Both the position numbers and the translations under genes were made by a program. The notes under the pieces are model-generated. The model worked only from the letters and a program-made list of their open reading frames with translations. It made no database searches and was not told the DNA's origin. DNA of 64,000 bases from Mycteria americana (taxonomy: Eukaryota > Chordata > Aves > Ciconiiformes > Ciconiidae): the NCBI RefSeq assembly GCF_035582795.1, contig NC_134396.1, forward strand, positions 32,717,683 through 32,781,682. Reading direction: 5' to 3'. Below, one piece after another: positions 27,891-42,000 of the stretch (within the stretch, counting starts at the first letter, position 1; every line of letters begins with the position of its first letter).

Positions 27891-30800
27891 GGGGAGAAAA
27901 GGGAAGTGTTGAAATGGTCAAAACATCTTAAAATCATCCTGTATTAAAGACAATTTTTCAACTGTTATATTCCAGTATACATATTAGAAGGTATACTGTA
28001 CACATACTTAATACGTGAAATGAAAAGTCATTTATTAAACACTGTAGATTTTCAGCTTAAATATTGATTGGGAAATCTTCATATGGTTCAAACATTTTCC
28101 TGTTCACTTTTTTAAGAGGAGTTCCAAGCCAGCAAAATAGGCATTATTTCTTCAGAATTTTGATATTTACACACTTTTACTGCACATTTTCCAACAGAAA
28201 GCTTGTCAGAAATGTAGTCTTGCACATTTTATTTTCGTTTTGTTCAGCCATGGTAAATGCCAGTCTAGATATAGAGTAAATACGTTCCTATTTTGTTCCT
28301 TTCATGTATACCAAAGTACATACAGTGTATGCCCCTGAGTGAACTCCACCATGTTCTGAATATAAGTATAAATATTTTCCAGTTCAGCACATGCATTAAC
28401 CTGTTGCACACACCTCCTTAAAATAAATTTTATTCAAGAGAGAGAAAAACACATCATGTTCTAGTTTAAAAGCAGGGAAGATGTGTGGGAGGGAGTTTTC
28501 TCATCAATTCTGAATGGAAGAAAGAGGGATGATCTGCTGTCATTTAAAAGACACTTGTGCAAAAATGCCTGTAATTTTATAGTTCCACACAGACTTATCA
28601 CGGTTCTAAGCATTAAGCAACGCTTACATTTTAATAACAATTTCCCAAGGGACTGTGACAACTGCTAGTGTTCACAGAAGAACTGCACTGTCAGCCGTAA
28701 GAAAAGTTCAGCATTAGCACGGAGTCAGACAGTGCTGATGTGGTAGGTTAGGCTCCATCTTTAATTGTTTATACTTACGATATTATTTTTAAAAGAGTCC
28801 AAGTAAATTATATGATCCTGAGAAAAGAGAGAGAGGCTATAGTAGCCTTAGAGAAGGAAAATTGCCCAGGGTTTTTTTTCTCATGTTGTCAGTTCAAGGA
28901 AGGGCCCTGAACTTTGAAAATGTGCTCAGATTTAAATTATTGAACAAGTATTTTCAGAATTAGGGCTAATGTTGAATATTAACCAGATACTGCAAGTTTC
29001 TAATTGCTGTATTTCTCTCCACTCCTCCAATGGAGCCACTCACTACTGCAAGATCCTAATTGTTATACCTGCTCCCTCTTACCCAGGGACATACATGGGG
29101 AAGATACATGGTGTCTTTATATTTTGCAAAATTAAATAACAAGGCAACAGTACTCAACATAGCTTACAGAAAGCTTTGTGTCAAGACACTGCAGAACAAA
29201 GCTTTAAAACTTGGGCTGCTAAGCTGCACCAATACGATCTGCATGCACACCCCGTGCACATGTAAAATAGATTATTGCATATTGTGTTACTTTTATTCAT
29301 TTGTATCTTGGTAATGATGACAACGTGCGTGGCATGCTCTCACCACACACAGAGAAAAGACAGTTTGAGCACACACACATGCACACACACGTAGCCTTCT
29401 TTCATGCAGTTTGGAAGAGGATTGAAATTGTGGCCTTACATAATGTATAGCAAATAAGCAAGCAGCAGCTAACTGTAAGACAAAAAGTAATCCTATCTCA
29501 CAATAGTCAAACCCCACAAATGTGGCTTCTCTTTATTAAATTTTGGTTTTCATTACAAAGAAAACTGCACAATGAAATGAAGACAAGAAAACTGTGAACA
29601 GAAGAACGAGTTTGCTGCCAGTTGTTACTCCCATCTCAGCATTGGCTCTACCAGTGTTTAGAGTGGCAGCCTCGTTTTCTTTTCATGCACTTAAATTATC
29701 GTTTTCCTCACAGAGCTGCTCAGGAAAAAAAAATGTGACATTTGTGCAGCAATAGTGAAGCAGTGAGATAAATGTCCTGCATTTTCCAGCCATTTGCTGA
29801 CAGGCTTTCTGGATTAATATTAAGGGAATTTGCAGTTTCCTGGCCCAGTAGCATCTCTGAGTACTGCGATGGTGTTCAGCGGGCCTGGCAGCTCAGCCTC
29901 CATGCCCTGACATGGTCATAGCTCTGGTCTGTGGCATTTTATGGCAATACACAAATCTTGCCATTCTGTAGTTAGGCCATAACTTGGAACAGAACTGGAA
30001 AGACAACACAACTTTTATTTAGCATAATTAGTCTGGGATTGGTAGCTAATTCTAGGTAGTTTTTTCCCAGATATCATGGTAAGGAAATAATGTTGTTAGA
30101 CTTCACCACCAGCTTATAGCTGGAGCCTTGGTGCAAAAAGGCAGGAGTACTCCCGGACTGTTGAATGCCTATATAATTTTATTTGCTAAAGAGAAACTAA
30201 ACTCTAGTGTCATAGCCAGAATTATTCTAGCTTTGGGATCACATCAAACAAGTCAACACCTCTCTAAAAAGCAGTCTAGAGCAGCTGCAATGAATAAATA
30301 TGCTCACTTGTGCCTATTTATTTCAGTGATATCAACCCAAGCCAGCCCAATACAGAAAAAGATTTAGAGCTTGTCTGCTTTCTTCAGGTTACATCAAGAT
30401 GCTGTACTTCATTTTAAGCGTACCATCTGAGCAGGCACACAGTGGCAGCATCCTAATGGCTTTCATTTTACAGTGAGTTAGCGCTTTCAGATGAGGAAGG
30501 TTTCCTCTGATGGCTTCACTTGCTTATAGCAGTGCTGACCACCATTCATGGTGGCATTTTTCTAGCAGTTGGATGTGGGCCATGAAGCAACTAAAAACTG
30601 CTGTGCCCCACCTCGGGGTCACACAAGAAAAATCCTGGGAAGTTCTGCCATCTCGTGATCCGACTCTTTCGAACAGCCAGCGCCAGTGAACAGCTACAAC
30701 CACCATGGTGGCAACTCGCGCTTCAGCCTGATAGTCAGGCAGACGCACTACACACACGTCATGTGTACATTTGACGTGACGCTGATCGCTGCAAGCTGGC

Positions 30801-33800
30801 CGCAAGCCAAGCACTGTGCTAGTCAGCAGCTGTGACAGTGGCTTTAGTGGCCACAATCACAGGTTTCTCTGTCTCATCTGCAGCTGCTCAGGAAAGAGCA
30901 CAAGCATGAAGCCAAGGAAAGAGAAGAAGCCTGGGTAGCTGCTTCAGTGAGGACAACACAGAATAGCTTCCTTTAGCACATTGTTGTTCTGGGAGCAATA
31001 AAGAGGCATTGTCAGGGAGAAGCAGTTGGTGCTGCAGACCCAGAGCAACCCATGGCTGCAGAAGACAAAGATCCGTGCACTTCAGCAACAGGAACACACA
31101 CAGCGGTCCTCCCGCAAGCACCTAGAGCACCTGAAAGTTCGTGATGCTCCATTGCTGCCTGCAGGTGCTAACCAATACAGTGCTGACAGCCTGACAAGAG
31201 GAGCTGTTGTGATGAATGTGGGCACATCCCTTGAATTACAGATATTGCCACTGCCTTGCCCTCAGCAGTCCTCAAGATTGCTACTGACTGTTCGGATGCA
31301 GGGACATTACTGTGTGTTGTCCTATCTTCTCCTGAGTCTTCCTGTTTTCTTCCAGCTACCACAGCTGACAAAGACTTGCTTATACCAGGAACTGTCTAAC
31401 AGTCACCAAAGCAGCTGCAGGGTAACCACAGAGCGTGGTTTTGGGAAACAGTGATCCCTGGTGTGCAGTATCAACCTCAGAACCCAGTTCTGATGTCTTG
31501 GCTGCAATATTGTCTGGAGCAGTATAGGAAGCATTGCAGAGAGAGAAAGACACCAATTTTCCAGGCAGTCTGAGTGCACTAGGAGATGCCACCTCCTAAG
31601 GGAGAATTGCTGGGGATACAGTATTCAGGGATGTATCACATAGACACGTAGACATTCATTTGGCAAAAGAGGCTTTGACTAACATACTGGGTCACCTGTC
31701 CTAGCTCACGGGGCGTGACACCACTAGCCAAGGCCCATGCCCTCCTGGGCCCATGGTTGTGCTGCACCTGCCGTGTGCCTTATTGAGGGTACAGTGGTAT
31801 GAGATACACTTACTGACAAGAAGGTAGTAAGCGTACCTTTGCTATGTGATCTATTTAAGCATTTTGGCTTATTGGCTCAAAGAAATGGTGGCTACTCTCT
31901 GAGGAATACCTCCTCAAATGCTTAGTAAAATGGTATTTTCTTAAAAGAATGGAAGAATAGCTCTCTCTGGCCAGGAGCATTCGGTTTAATTGGCAAAAAG
32001 AGAAAATCAAATCACATTTGAACAAACAATACCTCTGTCTTCCTTAAACTGCAACTGCTTACAGGCTGGGCAAACAGTGGGGGCTTGAACTGCAGGATTA
32101 GAGACGTCTCAGTTTGGAAACTTTAATCTTGGGATTCAAAGTTCCTTGTTGCCTCTTGGAGCCCTCTTGAGAACCCCAGAGGCTGAAGGAGTTCATGAAG
32201 CACCAGCTGCACCTCCAGAGGAATCAAAGCAACTCAGCTTCCACGGGCCACTGTCTTCACTACGGAAGGAATTACTAGCTGAAGGGTTATGACACTTCAA
32301 GGTATGTTCCTTGCAGGAGGTAGAGTCATTCATGCCTGTCAAAGGGAAATCATCACCAAAATTCATTGCCCAGCAGCACCAGCCCTTGTACTGACCCTTT
32401 GCAGAGCAGCAGGAAATACCTCGCCAGCCCCAATGTTTCCAGCGTCCAGGTCTGTGAAGACTGCCTGTATCCACCTCTGATTTGCTATTTCCTTTGAAGC
32501 ACTGCACCCTGATTCACTTTGTTTTTCCACTTTCTCATTGCCTCCACTCTCTCACTTTTCATGGTATGAAGAAAGGAAGGTTCATTAAGTGGAATGATAT
32601 CAATGACAAGATAAATATTTCCAATCAAAGAAAACGCAAATGCAACCCTGATTCATATTTAGCAATAGGAATATCTCTTAGCTGCTTCAGTACTCTTTGC
32701 CTATAAGCTATCAATCAGCCAGGCCTAGATGTGACAGTGGGGAGCAGGGTTTGTATGTGCTATGATGTGTCGTGGGGCCCTGGATCCTTTGCAGGAGCCT
32801 AGGTGAACACCCAGCTGCACGGCAATGCCGTGTCAGGATGAAACAACCCACAACATCCCCTGTGTCCTGTTTTCCGCACAAGGGAAACCCAAGCACAGAG
32901 GCCAGAATGAAATCACAGCCCTGCCCAAGAGCTCCACTGCTCTAGGCGATCACAGGGCCCAGGATCTGGGAGGTAGACCCCAAAGGACGTTTGCTCTGCA
33001 GGGTAAACATAATCCCCATTACCCTGCCTCCTGTGTAGTGTCCTCAGCTCACAATGACACCCCTTCCACCCAGACTGCCCACTCTGTAGTCTCTGCATCT
33101 AGGTGGGACATCCGATACACTTACCACTGAGATTGTATGCTCTGGAGCAGTATCAGCTGCCTAAAGCGATCACACATAATGTGTTATTAATATAGATGAC
33201 AGAAGCCTGTTGCTTTGCTTGACAATGCCTCTGCTTTTTCCCAGCTATTACTGGAGTTTCTGAGTCACAGGCTCTTATGGGCAGCTATTCCTCATGCACA
33301 GGGTTTTCAGAGACTGTTGCTGAAGGGGCTTCAGGTAAATGCAAAGGCAGCCAGACAGCAAAGAGGAAGAAGTAGAAGAGCAACAAGAAAGCATGCTTTG
33401 TTAATTCATTTATCCACAAGATCTGTTTCTGCAATGCCTTTCCGGTTCCCTGATTATAGCAATTTTCCTTCTTCAGCAATTCTTAGGTTTTGCCTCCTTG
33501 CCCTGCTGCCTTTTTGATTGTCCTCCATATGTAACCCGCCCAAACCCAAGACTCTCTCCTTCATTTCTGCATGTTCACATAGGTTACCACACATTTGTTT
33601 GCAGATGTTGGGCAGCACTTAGCAGCAGTGTTCCATGAAAGTTCTGATGCACTTTGAATGTAAATTTTCTGCTGCTCATCATTCAGATTTTGTGATAGCA
33701 AAGCCAAACACAAAAACCAGTAATATAGCAACTGGCACTTACGTTAAACTAGGGGAATATGCTGCCTATATGCAGATCTTTTTATATCAATGCACCGTGA

Positions 33801-34517
33801 GTTACTACTAAGCAAATTCAACATGCACAAAAGTCTCCAGGTACAATCAATATTGATCCACAAAGTTAATCTTTCTTTGTTGTGCTGTCCACGCTGCTAG
33901 GACCTGGCCCTGCAACACAGAAATCAACTGAAAGTATTTATTAAGAGTTAACGAAGGCCAAATTCTATCACAAAATTGTTCTTGTGAAATAGAAAAGGAG
34001 GTCAAATATAAATGCAGACCTACAAACCCACTTGAAATTAATCATGACTTTGCACATAAATCAGCCATCACACTATTTGTACTTAGTGTCATAGTAACTG
34101 TCCAGCCTACAGCAACACCACCCTCACATTTTTAACCAATTTACATCAAATACACATTGTCCATGTCATTGTTAATGTCCCTGGCCTACAGACATCCCTG
34201 AAAATGCCACTCCTCTCCTCCAGACTGAAAATAGCAACAGATGTCTCTCAATTTGTTTTTGCTCAGTGAATCCCATATATGGCGAGGAAAAAATATACTC
34301 TATTGGACAACATATCATGAAGCATCTAGATGGTTTCACTGACGAAGAGCCTTCCCAGATGATTATGAGAATCTTTAATGGTTAAACCTCAGCAGAGGAA
34401 CTGATAGATATGTGGAACAAAAGGGTGGGTAGCTGAGCCACTCTCCAGCACCCCATTGCAGATAACTCCAAGTCTTGCTGTATATTGGGTGTGGGTCTCT
34501 GAGCTAGGCATTTGTGC
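27891..34517. other. Intergenic sequence with one CA-rich tract and one GC-richer block
   Basis: An alternating purine-pyrimidine tract lies at 29369-29393. About 30520-31600 is more GC-rich than its surroundings and carries a 142-codon frame (31026-31454) with no recognised similarity. The rest is unremarkable. Confidence 0.5.
29369..29393. repeat. Alternating purine-pyrimidine (CA)n tract
   Basis: Twenty-five bases alternate purine and pyrimidine (CA units with one TG junction), a Z-DNA-prone microsatellite. Confidence 0.8.
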
Positions 34518-34722
34518 TAAGTATTTTATCTACATGGAGAAATTTGTGGGTCAAACCATGTTGGCATAATTATCTCAGTACAGCTATATCAGCATAAATC
34601 CTTGCATGAACACTCTCCTTCCTGACTAAGACTTCTCACATGGGAATTTATTCCAGCATAACTATAGCACTATAATTAGATCAATATAGCTCTACTGGTA
34701 AAAATTCCCATCTAGAAAGTGC
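34518..34722. mobile_element. Degenerate terminal-inverted-repeat (MITE-like) element
   Basis: The left end, around ATTTTATCTACATGGAGAAA, matches the reverse complement of the right end, around AATTCCCATCTAGAAAGT, over about 24 bp with several mismatches. The interior has CAGTACAGCTATATCAGCAT and mirrored GCATAACTATAGCACTAT. This resembles old DNA-transposon repeats of sauropsids whose ends read like GTCTACATGGGAAATTT. Borders and family are uncertain. Confidence 0.45.
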
Positions 34723-37700
34723 TGTCAAAATTACTAGAAGAAACAATACCAATTCACCTTCATTTGTTCAGCCACATTTCTTCACTCCTATTTTTGTACA
34801 TAGAGAAAGGAAAATAAATTTATTCTCTATATAACGTGGAAGGGAGAATTTTTTACGTTGTCTGGTATTATATCTTCTTCTGTGTCAATGGTAATTGCTA
34901 TAAAACTTCATATCAAGAATATGGTAGTATAATGTAACTCAGAACCCAGAGAATCAAAAGGCAATACAGACCCCCAAAAAGACTCAATAGAGCTCGGTGA
35001 GCTATGATTAAGGGGGAAAATGGCAAATTTCCCATTTGCACTAATTAAATGTAATCACAGCTGACAAGTAACTGTTCCCCCCAGGGACTTACTGAATCTG
35101 TTTGAAAGCTCTAATTCCAGATTAAATCAAAGTAGAAACAGTTCCAAAAGGCATCAGAGATAGCATGGTCACTATTGGAATATTAAAATACAACATAACA
35201 TCAGCCATCTGACACAAATCAACTGATTCCTTATCTGGCCAGTTCTTGTCATGATGAAAACCCCTGTTCATCCCAGTTCAATACCATTCTTCTCCGCTGC
35301 CTGCATTCAGTAATTTGCTCCTTTCTCCACAGCCAGCAACGAACTGTGGAGGTGGAACAATGAACTGTTTCATGGCAAGGAAGAGAAGAAAATAAAACGC
35401 CTTTCACTGGACATCTTTTGCTCTTGGTCTCTCTCTTTTCCTGAAACAATGGCTGCCTACACATTTTCAAAAAAGAGAAGGCTAAAGAAGAGATTATTAA
35501 AGTTATAATGGTCAAAGAGGACACCCTTTTCATAGCACATCTCTTACCTATACAGTTTCAACATTCGAAGAGCTAGATCCTCATCGATTATAAGCAGGCA
35601 CCGGCTTATAAGTGCTGGAGGATCTCTGCAGGCACCCGTGGTTTGACACCGTCTCTGCTTGTACGCTATGAGGCCTCTGTGCTGCAGGTCACTGCAGCAG
35701 GACGGGCACATACGCCCCCGATGGGGACCATGGATGGGGTGATGCAGGCACAGGACCCTGAGGTGCTGGAGCGTGGGTTTGGGAAGTGAAGCCAGCACTC
35801 CTCACCTCCGTGCACATGTGGGAAAACCAGCGTAGCCCAGCTGCACAGCAGATGGAGTTGTGCACCCATCAGATGTGCTACAGCGGCACAGTGCGGGCAC
35901 CGGGCTGGGCAGAGCTCCTCCTTGTGCCGCAGCACGATCCATTTGCTTGGCTTGCCAGACCCACTCTAGTGCTGTCACCATCATCGTAAAACATGCCCAG
36001 CCAATGTAAGTCTATGTTGGTAAAACTGTAAAGCAGAGACCAAGCCAAGCACCGAGATTCCCCAAAGCTGCCAGTTATCTCCCTTTAAGACATTATCCTA
36101 ATAATTAGTAAAATCAGTGGAGCTCGTGGTGGGTAAAGGAGTTTGCCCACATGGAGCAACCTGTGACACTGGAGCTTTCTTCTCTTTTTCAGTGGTGCAC
36201 CAAGAAGTCGAATATTGATTTCCATAAGGATTCCTGGATTTTTTTTAATAGGATCCCAACAGATGCTTACAGTTTTAACTACAGCTGGTGGAGATGAAAT
36301 CTGTATTCCAACCTCTCAACCCCAAAGATCTTTTTCCATGAGATTCTTATTTTAAAAATATGTTCTTATTGTTCCTCTGAGTCTTTTCAGATGCCTGCCC
36401 TTCTTTAAGAACAGTGTCTTAGGCTGTCTCAAGGGCTTTGCTTAAATATTAGTTTATTTTCTCCTCCAACATATTCTTTTCATTAGAAAAATACTTTGTC
36501 ATTTACTACATGGTCTGGGTCCTCTGAGAAGTTCAGCAGCTCCTGAAAAGTGCGAGTGCTTAGCTCCTCATAGGGGAGGCTCAAGACAGCATCCCTCGGA
36601 GAGCACTGAGAGGGAACTGGGAAAAGGATGAATGCAATTCCCATCCCACTGAAAAGCAGATGAATAGCTGCCGCGAGAACAAAGCTGCGTTCGCTGGCAG
36701 AACGAACTGAAACTAATCCAGCATTATGGGCCTGGAACTTTGATTCTTCTTGTAGCATCTTCACATTTATATTCAGCCTCCCAGATTGGAAAAGGAGAGG
36801 AAAAGGAAGAGCATTGTATGTCATCCAGGAAGGGAGGCCAGTAGCTCAGGCTGCTTTACACAACTCTGGTTTTGCTGTTTAGCATTTTAGGAAGCTTAAG
36901 TCTCTTGGGCTTCTACCACTATCAGTCACTCCTTTAGTTCAAATAGATGAGAAAAGTGTTAGGATTCCTTATCTCTGCTAAGGACCCATGTGAAATGTGG
37001 TCGGGAGAGCTCAAGAAGATTCCTTCTTTAGCTTAAGGCATGACTTCCTTTTTAAAAATCCCAGGAAATTACATCCCCACACTTCCAGCTTCCTTCCCAC
37101 CATAAGAAAAGCCTGATGCGAGAGAAAAGTTAACAACACAAAGTCAAAGACTGAAACGTTCATAAATGTTAGCATAATGGTAGGCAAAATTTCGAGTAGA
37201 AAAAAATGTATGCAACAATATAATTAAAGCTGGTAGCATAATGCATAACCTCAAGGGGCCTGAACTAAGGCTGCCCCAGCAACCCTGACTTTTAAATATT
37301 AGGTTTCACAATGTTCATGTTTCTCTCTCAGAGGTTTCTGGACTGTGATGTTCCACTGTCACCTTTGCTTGTGGCTGTATGGAAAGCAACATTTTTAAAA
37401 AAACTGACTTCAAAGGCAACCTTGAAAAACATGTTTTTTTAAAATACTCTAAATAATTTTTGTAGGGAAAAAAGAAAGTAGTAACATACTTTAATTTGCA
37501 AAGTTTCAAGTTCCATGAAGTCTGCCTCTTCCTAAAGTCAAACAAAATGCTATGGTTACAGTGACCATGAAAAGGTACACTGATTAGGACCCACTTTTGA
37601 ATTTCATAAAATAACCACAAAACATTCTTCCTAGAAAACATACATCTTAACTCTCAGTTCCTACATTGAAAACCTAGTCTGGTCGCTGATACTTGGGAGC

Positions 37701-38421
37701 CACAGCATTCCCAGTACGAGAACTTCTCTTGCAAGTTCTTATCTTATTTAGCAAAATTCTGCTGAGCTGATGAGTGAAGCCACTACTGCTAAATAACACC
37801 AGAAGCTCCTCACAAGTGTACCAGCATCTTCTCTCCTTTCTGCAGAGGTGAGCGTGCACAAGGGTCACCAGTTCAGCAACGGGAGTCTGCTAAAGATGGG
37901 TGATTCTCTGTGACGCACATCTAACACAGATTCCCAGGCATATCTCCAGCTCTTTGGTTCCTACTACTACTAACAAATTCAGGAAGTTTGCTTAACAATC
38001 CCTGTTTCCATCTGTGGGATTTGCTAGCCTGGTTGTAGGTCAAACTGTAACATGCAGAGATCCTACTAATACATTATGACATAATATTTCCCATTAAGTT
38101 ACTCAGCGAAAAGAGAGAACCAGCTGATGGTATTAAGACTGACAAACTGGACATTGCCATCATTGATGGATCTTAAAAAAACAGGTCATCCTGAAATATT
38201 TTGAAAGCTTCTAAAACAAGTGCAAGACCAAAGGTCACAAGGTCAGCATGCCTGAGTGTTACTACAGTATTTTGTCATTTGTCACCGGTTTGGAAAGGCT
38301 TGTTGTAACAGCTGGGTGATTTCAGGCATGCAGTGTGACTTCTTCAGGACAACCTTTTAATCTCATGAGCTTGATTTCTTGCAGTATGAAGTAGCTTAAA
38401 ATAAAACAGAAAAGCAGACTT

Positions 38422-38457
38422 TCAATAGATCAAACTGCAATGAGTTTGGTCTATTGA
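38422..38457 (+). repeat. Inverted repeat: 15-bp arms, 6-nt loop
   Basis: TCAATAGATCAAACT is followed by loop GCAATG and then AGTTTGGTCTATTGA. The arms are complementary at 14 of 15 positions in DNA, and at all 15 in plus-strand RNA if one G-U pair is allowed. Confidence 0.85.
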
Positions 38458-38994
38458 GTGACAACTTTTTCCTCTAAAGTGCTAGCTTTATACAGAAGAC
38501 TGAATTTTGTGTTGTTTTAATGATAGTAAAATTCAAAAAAATAACTGCAGGACGTATCTATTTTGCTTTCAAATCCAATCTCAAATCCAAATTTCCCAGT
38601 GAGAAAAAAGTTAGTGTCAGGGTCACTGGGAACTGAAAAAGCATGAAAATTAGAAAGTGTTCATGTAACCTTAGAAAAAGCAGATGAAAAAATCTTTAGT
38701 GAAACACTGGAGTTCCTGAGCCAAGGGAAAGTGATGAAGATGGTGCACAGATAATTTTCATAAAAATCAAAATTGTTATTAGCAGATGTTAAGATTCTTC
38801 AGTGAGTGATAAACACTAACATACAGCTCCTGTCCATTCCCCCAACCAGTAAGAGCTCATCTTATATCAGACATGAATCAATGTGTGGATTAATGGTGTC
38901 ATGACCCCCAAAGTTAGAATATGCTGTAAGGCTTCACCAAAGTTTTTCATTTCAGTATTATAAGCAGCATCATATACTGAAAATAGTTAATATT

Positions 38995-39010
38995 AAAAAA
39001 AAAAAAAAAA
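38995..39010 (+). repeat. A16 run
   Basis: Sixteen consecutive A followed by TTTT. The preceding sequence does not look like a retrocopy. Confidence 0.85.
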
Positions 39011-42000
39011 TTTTCATCTTTGGAGATGTAGGTGAAAATCAACACATTAAAATCTGCAGTTTTAGATACTCCAAAATTTAATCTGGCCTAGTAATTTGCA
39101 TTTCATATCAGACATACAGTGACTCACAGTAATTACAGACATGTAGACAGAAAGAGAGACTATTTGCATATAGGCTGCACATCAAAGATGAATATAAACC
39201 TTTACAGCTGGTTTGTTCTTATCATTTGACCCTTTTGGGACTCAGTTAAATGCATATTTTAATAATACTGTGGTTTCTAGAAAGATGGTGCTCAGGATTA
39301 TTTCTGCCACCAGCCCCTGTGAGCTGCCAGATAACTCCTTCAATTGACAGGGTGTGACCAGAGCCCCGTATGGCCCTTTTGTCATCCTTGCGTTACCGTG
39401 CAATAGATTGGCTTCCCCTGTGCTCCACCTACACACTCGGATACCCTGTTAGTGTGATGTAATTTAACACTATCCCGACCACAAAAAGGCAAAGAGGGAG
39501 GCATTTTTACACTCCACAGTTAAAAGAAGCAATAGTTAGATATACTAGAGTGGCATGGGGATGGGGCTTGACGTCCAGGGCTAAAAGCAGGAAAAGAAGG
39601 GAGCATGACAAACCTTCCCAAACAGCATTCCAGATGTGAGAGTAATAAGGATTTGTATCTTTTCTCCAAAATATAACAGCACGTAAAACGTAGGGAGGAG
39701 AAATCAAGCAACATGTCATGCAAAATCCATTGCCTACACTGTGACAATTAATTTGAAATTTTGATTAGGGAAGAGGAGCAAGCAGAGTGTCCAGACACTG
39801 GTACCAGGTAAAATGCCACCCAAAGGCAAAGGCAAACAAACATAGCCCACTGGGCTCTGCAAATCTCTTCTCTGCAGTTTTGAGCTTGTACCCAGCCAAC
39901 AGTCCACTCATTTCCTTTAACAAAAACCACGGTTCATGACTGTAACCTCCCCAAAGTCACTAACCCACCGGCTTGACACAAGCACTTACAAGCGTGACTA
40001 ATTTTACAGTTGAAATGAGCGGAGTCCTTGCACAATGGGGAGACAGGAGGCAGAAGTGTGGAAAGCCTTCCACCACCCTCCTCCCCAAATCTGGACACAA
40101 GAGAAGGTAGCAGCGTGCAGACAAGCCAACCCTTTGTCTGCTTTTGTTCCTAGAGCACACATCAGCGCCGCTACAAAACAGCTGCAAGCTGGAAGGGGAC
40201 TCGGCACATTCACATTCATCTGCTCGGCCAGGACTCAGGCCAGAAGCGCTCACTAATTCCTGGCTATTTAATAGCAGCACCAAGGCAATCAGAGAAAACC
40301 AAAAATCTGTGGTGGGCTTGAGTGTGTGCTGGCTTTCTCTTTATAAAGGGAATGGTGGAATAAATCAATTAAGCAGTGGATGTGCCAAGCTGAGTTTCTA
40401 AGTGATAAGCTGCAACATTTTCATTTGGTGTGGCTGGTTTTTAATTTTGCGGTACTTCTGCTAATGGCTGCAGGGCTGCTCTAAATCCCACGTAGAGAGC
40501 CTTCATACTAGTATGAATGAAAGCAAATACATTGAATGTGTGAGTTAAATGGCAGGGTTGTTGTGATTTCTGTATCACAGAAGGGGGATATGGACAGATT
40601 CATCGTGACGCTCTACTATAGAGGATTGCTTCACTGTGAGAAGATGAGAAAAGAAGTAGATGGGGAAGTAATGCTTTGGCCACCACGTCCAAGTGGGGCA
40701 GGAATCCTGGGCAGGCCACGGCCAACATGAGGAGGCAGATGACAGAGACATGCTTTACCTCACCACTGCCTTTCAATGATCCTATTTTCAGTAAAGGTTT
40801 ATGGGAGACACATCTTAGAAAATTCCCATATATAGCATCAACAAAAAGCTTCTGGTACACTCCCAAAGAGAGAGGTCCCAAGTCACTTGGGCCATTCTCA
40901 GGATCTCCACAGAAATATCACTGGTATCATATTCAAAACCTTTCCCAACTTACCCCATCCCTATTTCCTGTGCACTAGACTCATCAAATGTAGGCCCAGG
41001 CTAGAAACCCAAAAAAGGATTTATCTTCCATTCAGTGTAGCTCGGTCAACAGCTTAGCACCTTTGAGAGACCACGAAAGCCTAAACTGAAATAAAGCCAC
41101 CTAAGCTGGTTAGGCTGTGGGTAAGCAAGCACCATGAGGATTTTCCCATTGTGTTGTTGAGCAAACACAGAGGAAGAGCTGCTGAGGCAGGACCTTCCCT
41201 GTTGCTTCTATAATACTGTCTTGCTGGCAGTGTAAATCAAAACTCCAGCAGGCAGTCACCAAAAGGTTGCCCTGGATTGACTCACTCATAGCCTCACCAG
41301 CCATGGGCAATCCCCTGCTTGTGCCCTGGCTGGCAGCAGTGCTTACCTGCATCCAAGGAAAGGTCTGGCCGCTCTCTCCTGTCTTTTTGCCACAGGGCAG
41401 AGTTCCAGAACCTGAATTTATAGGAGGAGAAACCAACGTAACTCCACACAGCACTTGGGTTAATTTTGCTGTGCAGAGGGAAGTGATTGCTGCCCAATAG
41501 TCAGCCACAAAACTTTCTAAATGTCTGTTGGAAGGGCAAGGTGAGATATTATGACCAAAAAGTTCATGTCAGTGTTGTTTTCCATGGGCATTGCTCTGAG
41601 AGGCTGAAACTACAAGCAAGAGTTACACTAAGAAAATCTGTAGGTAGAATTTATATAGATTTTTTATTTTCCGTTCATTACTACAGTTTCATCACTTTAT
41701 ATTCTTTTATAATCTTATCAGTAATGACCTTAATGCTTGCTGCACTTAGACTAACAATCTTCAAAATGTTCTGGGATAGACAGCCTCAAGTGTAGGGGGT
41801 AAACACACTGTTTCCTTTAATAACAAAACATTGGTATTTTTCCCAGGGTATAGCAAACAGAAGCAGAAAATGACAAAACACAGGTTATAATCTCTTCATG
41901 GTTCAGATGCCCTGACACCCTGAGACTGTTAATGTCATTTTCTATGCTTTCGCATCTTTGCATCTTTGGTACCTTCGTTTGGAAGAAGTACTTCTCTTCA

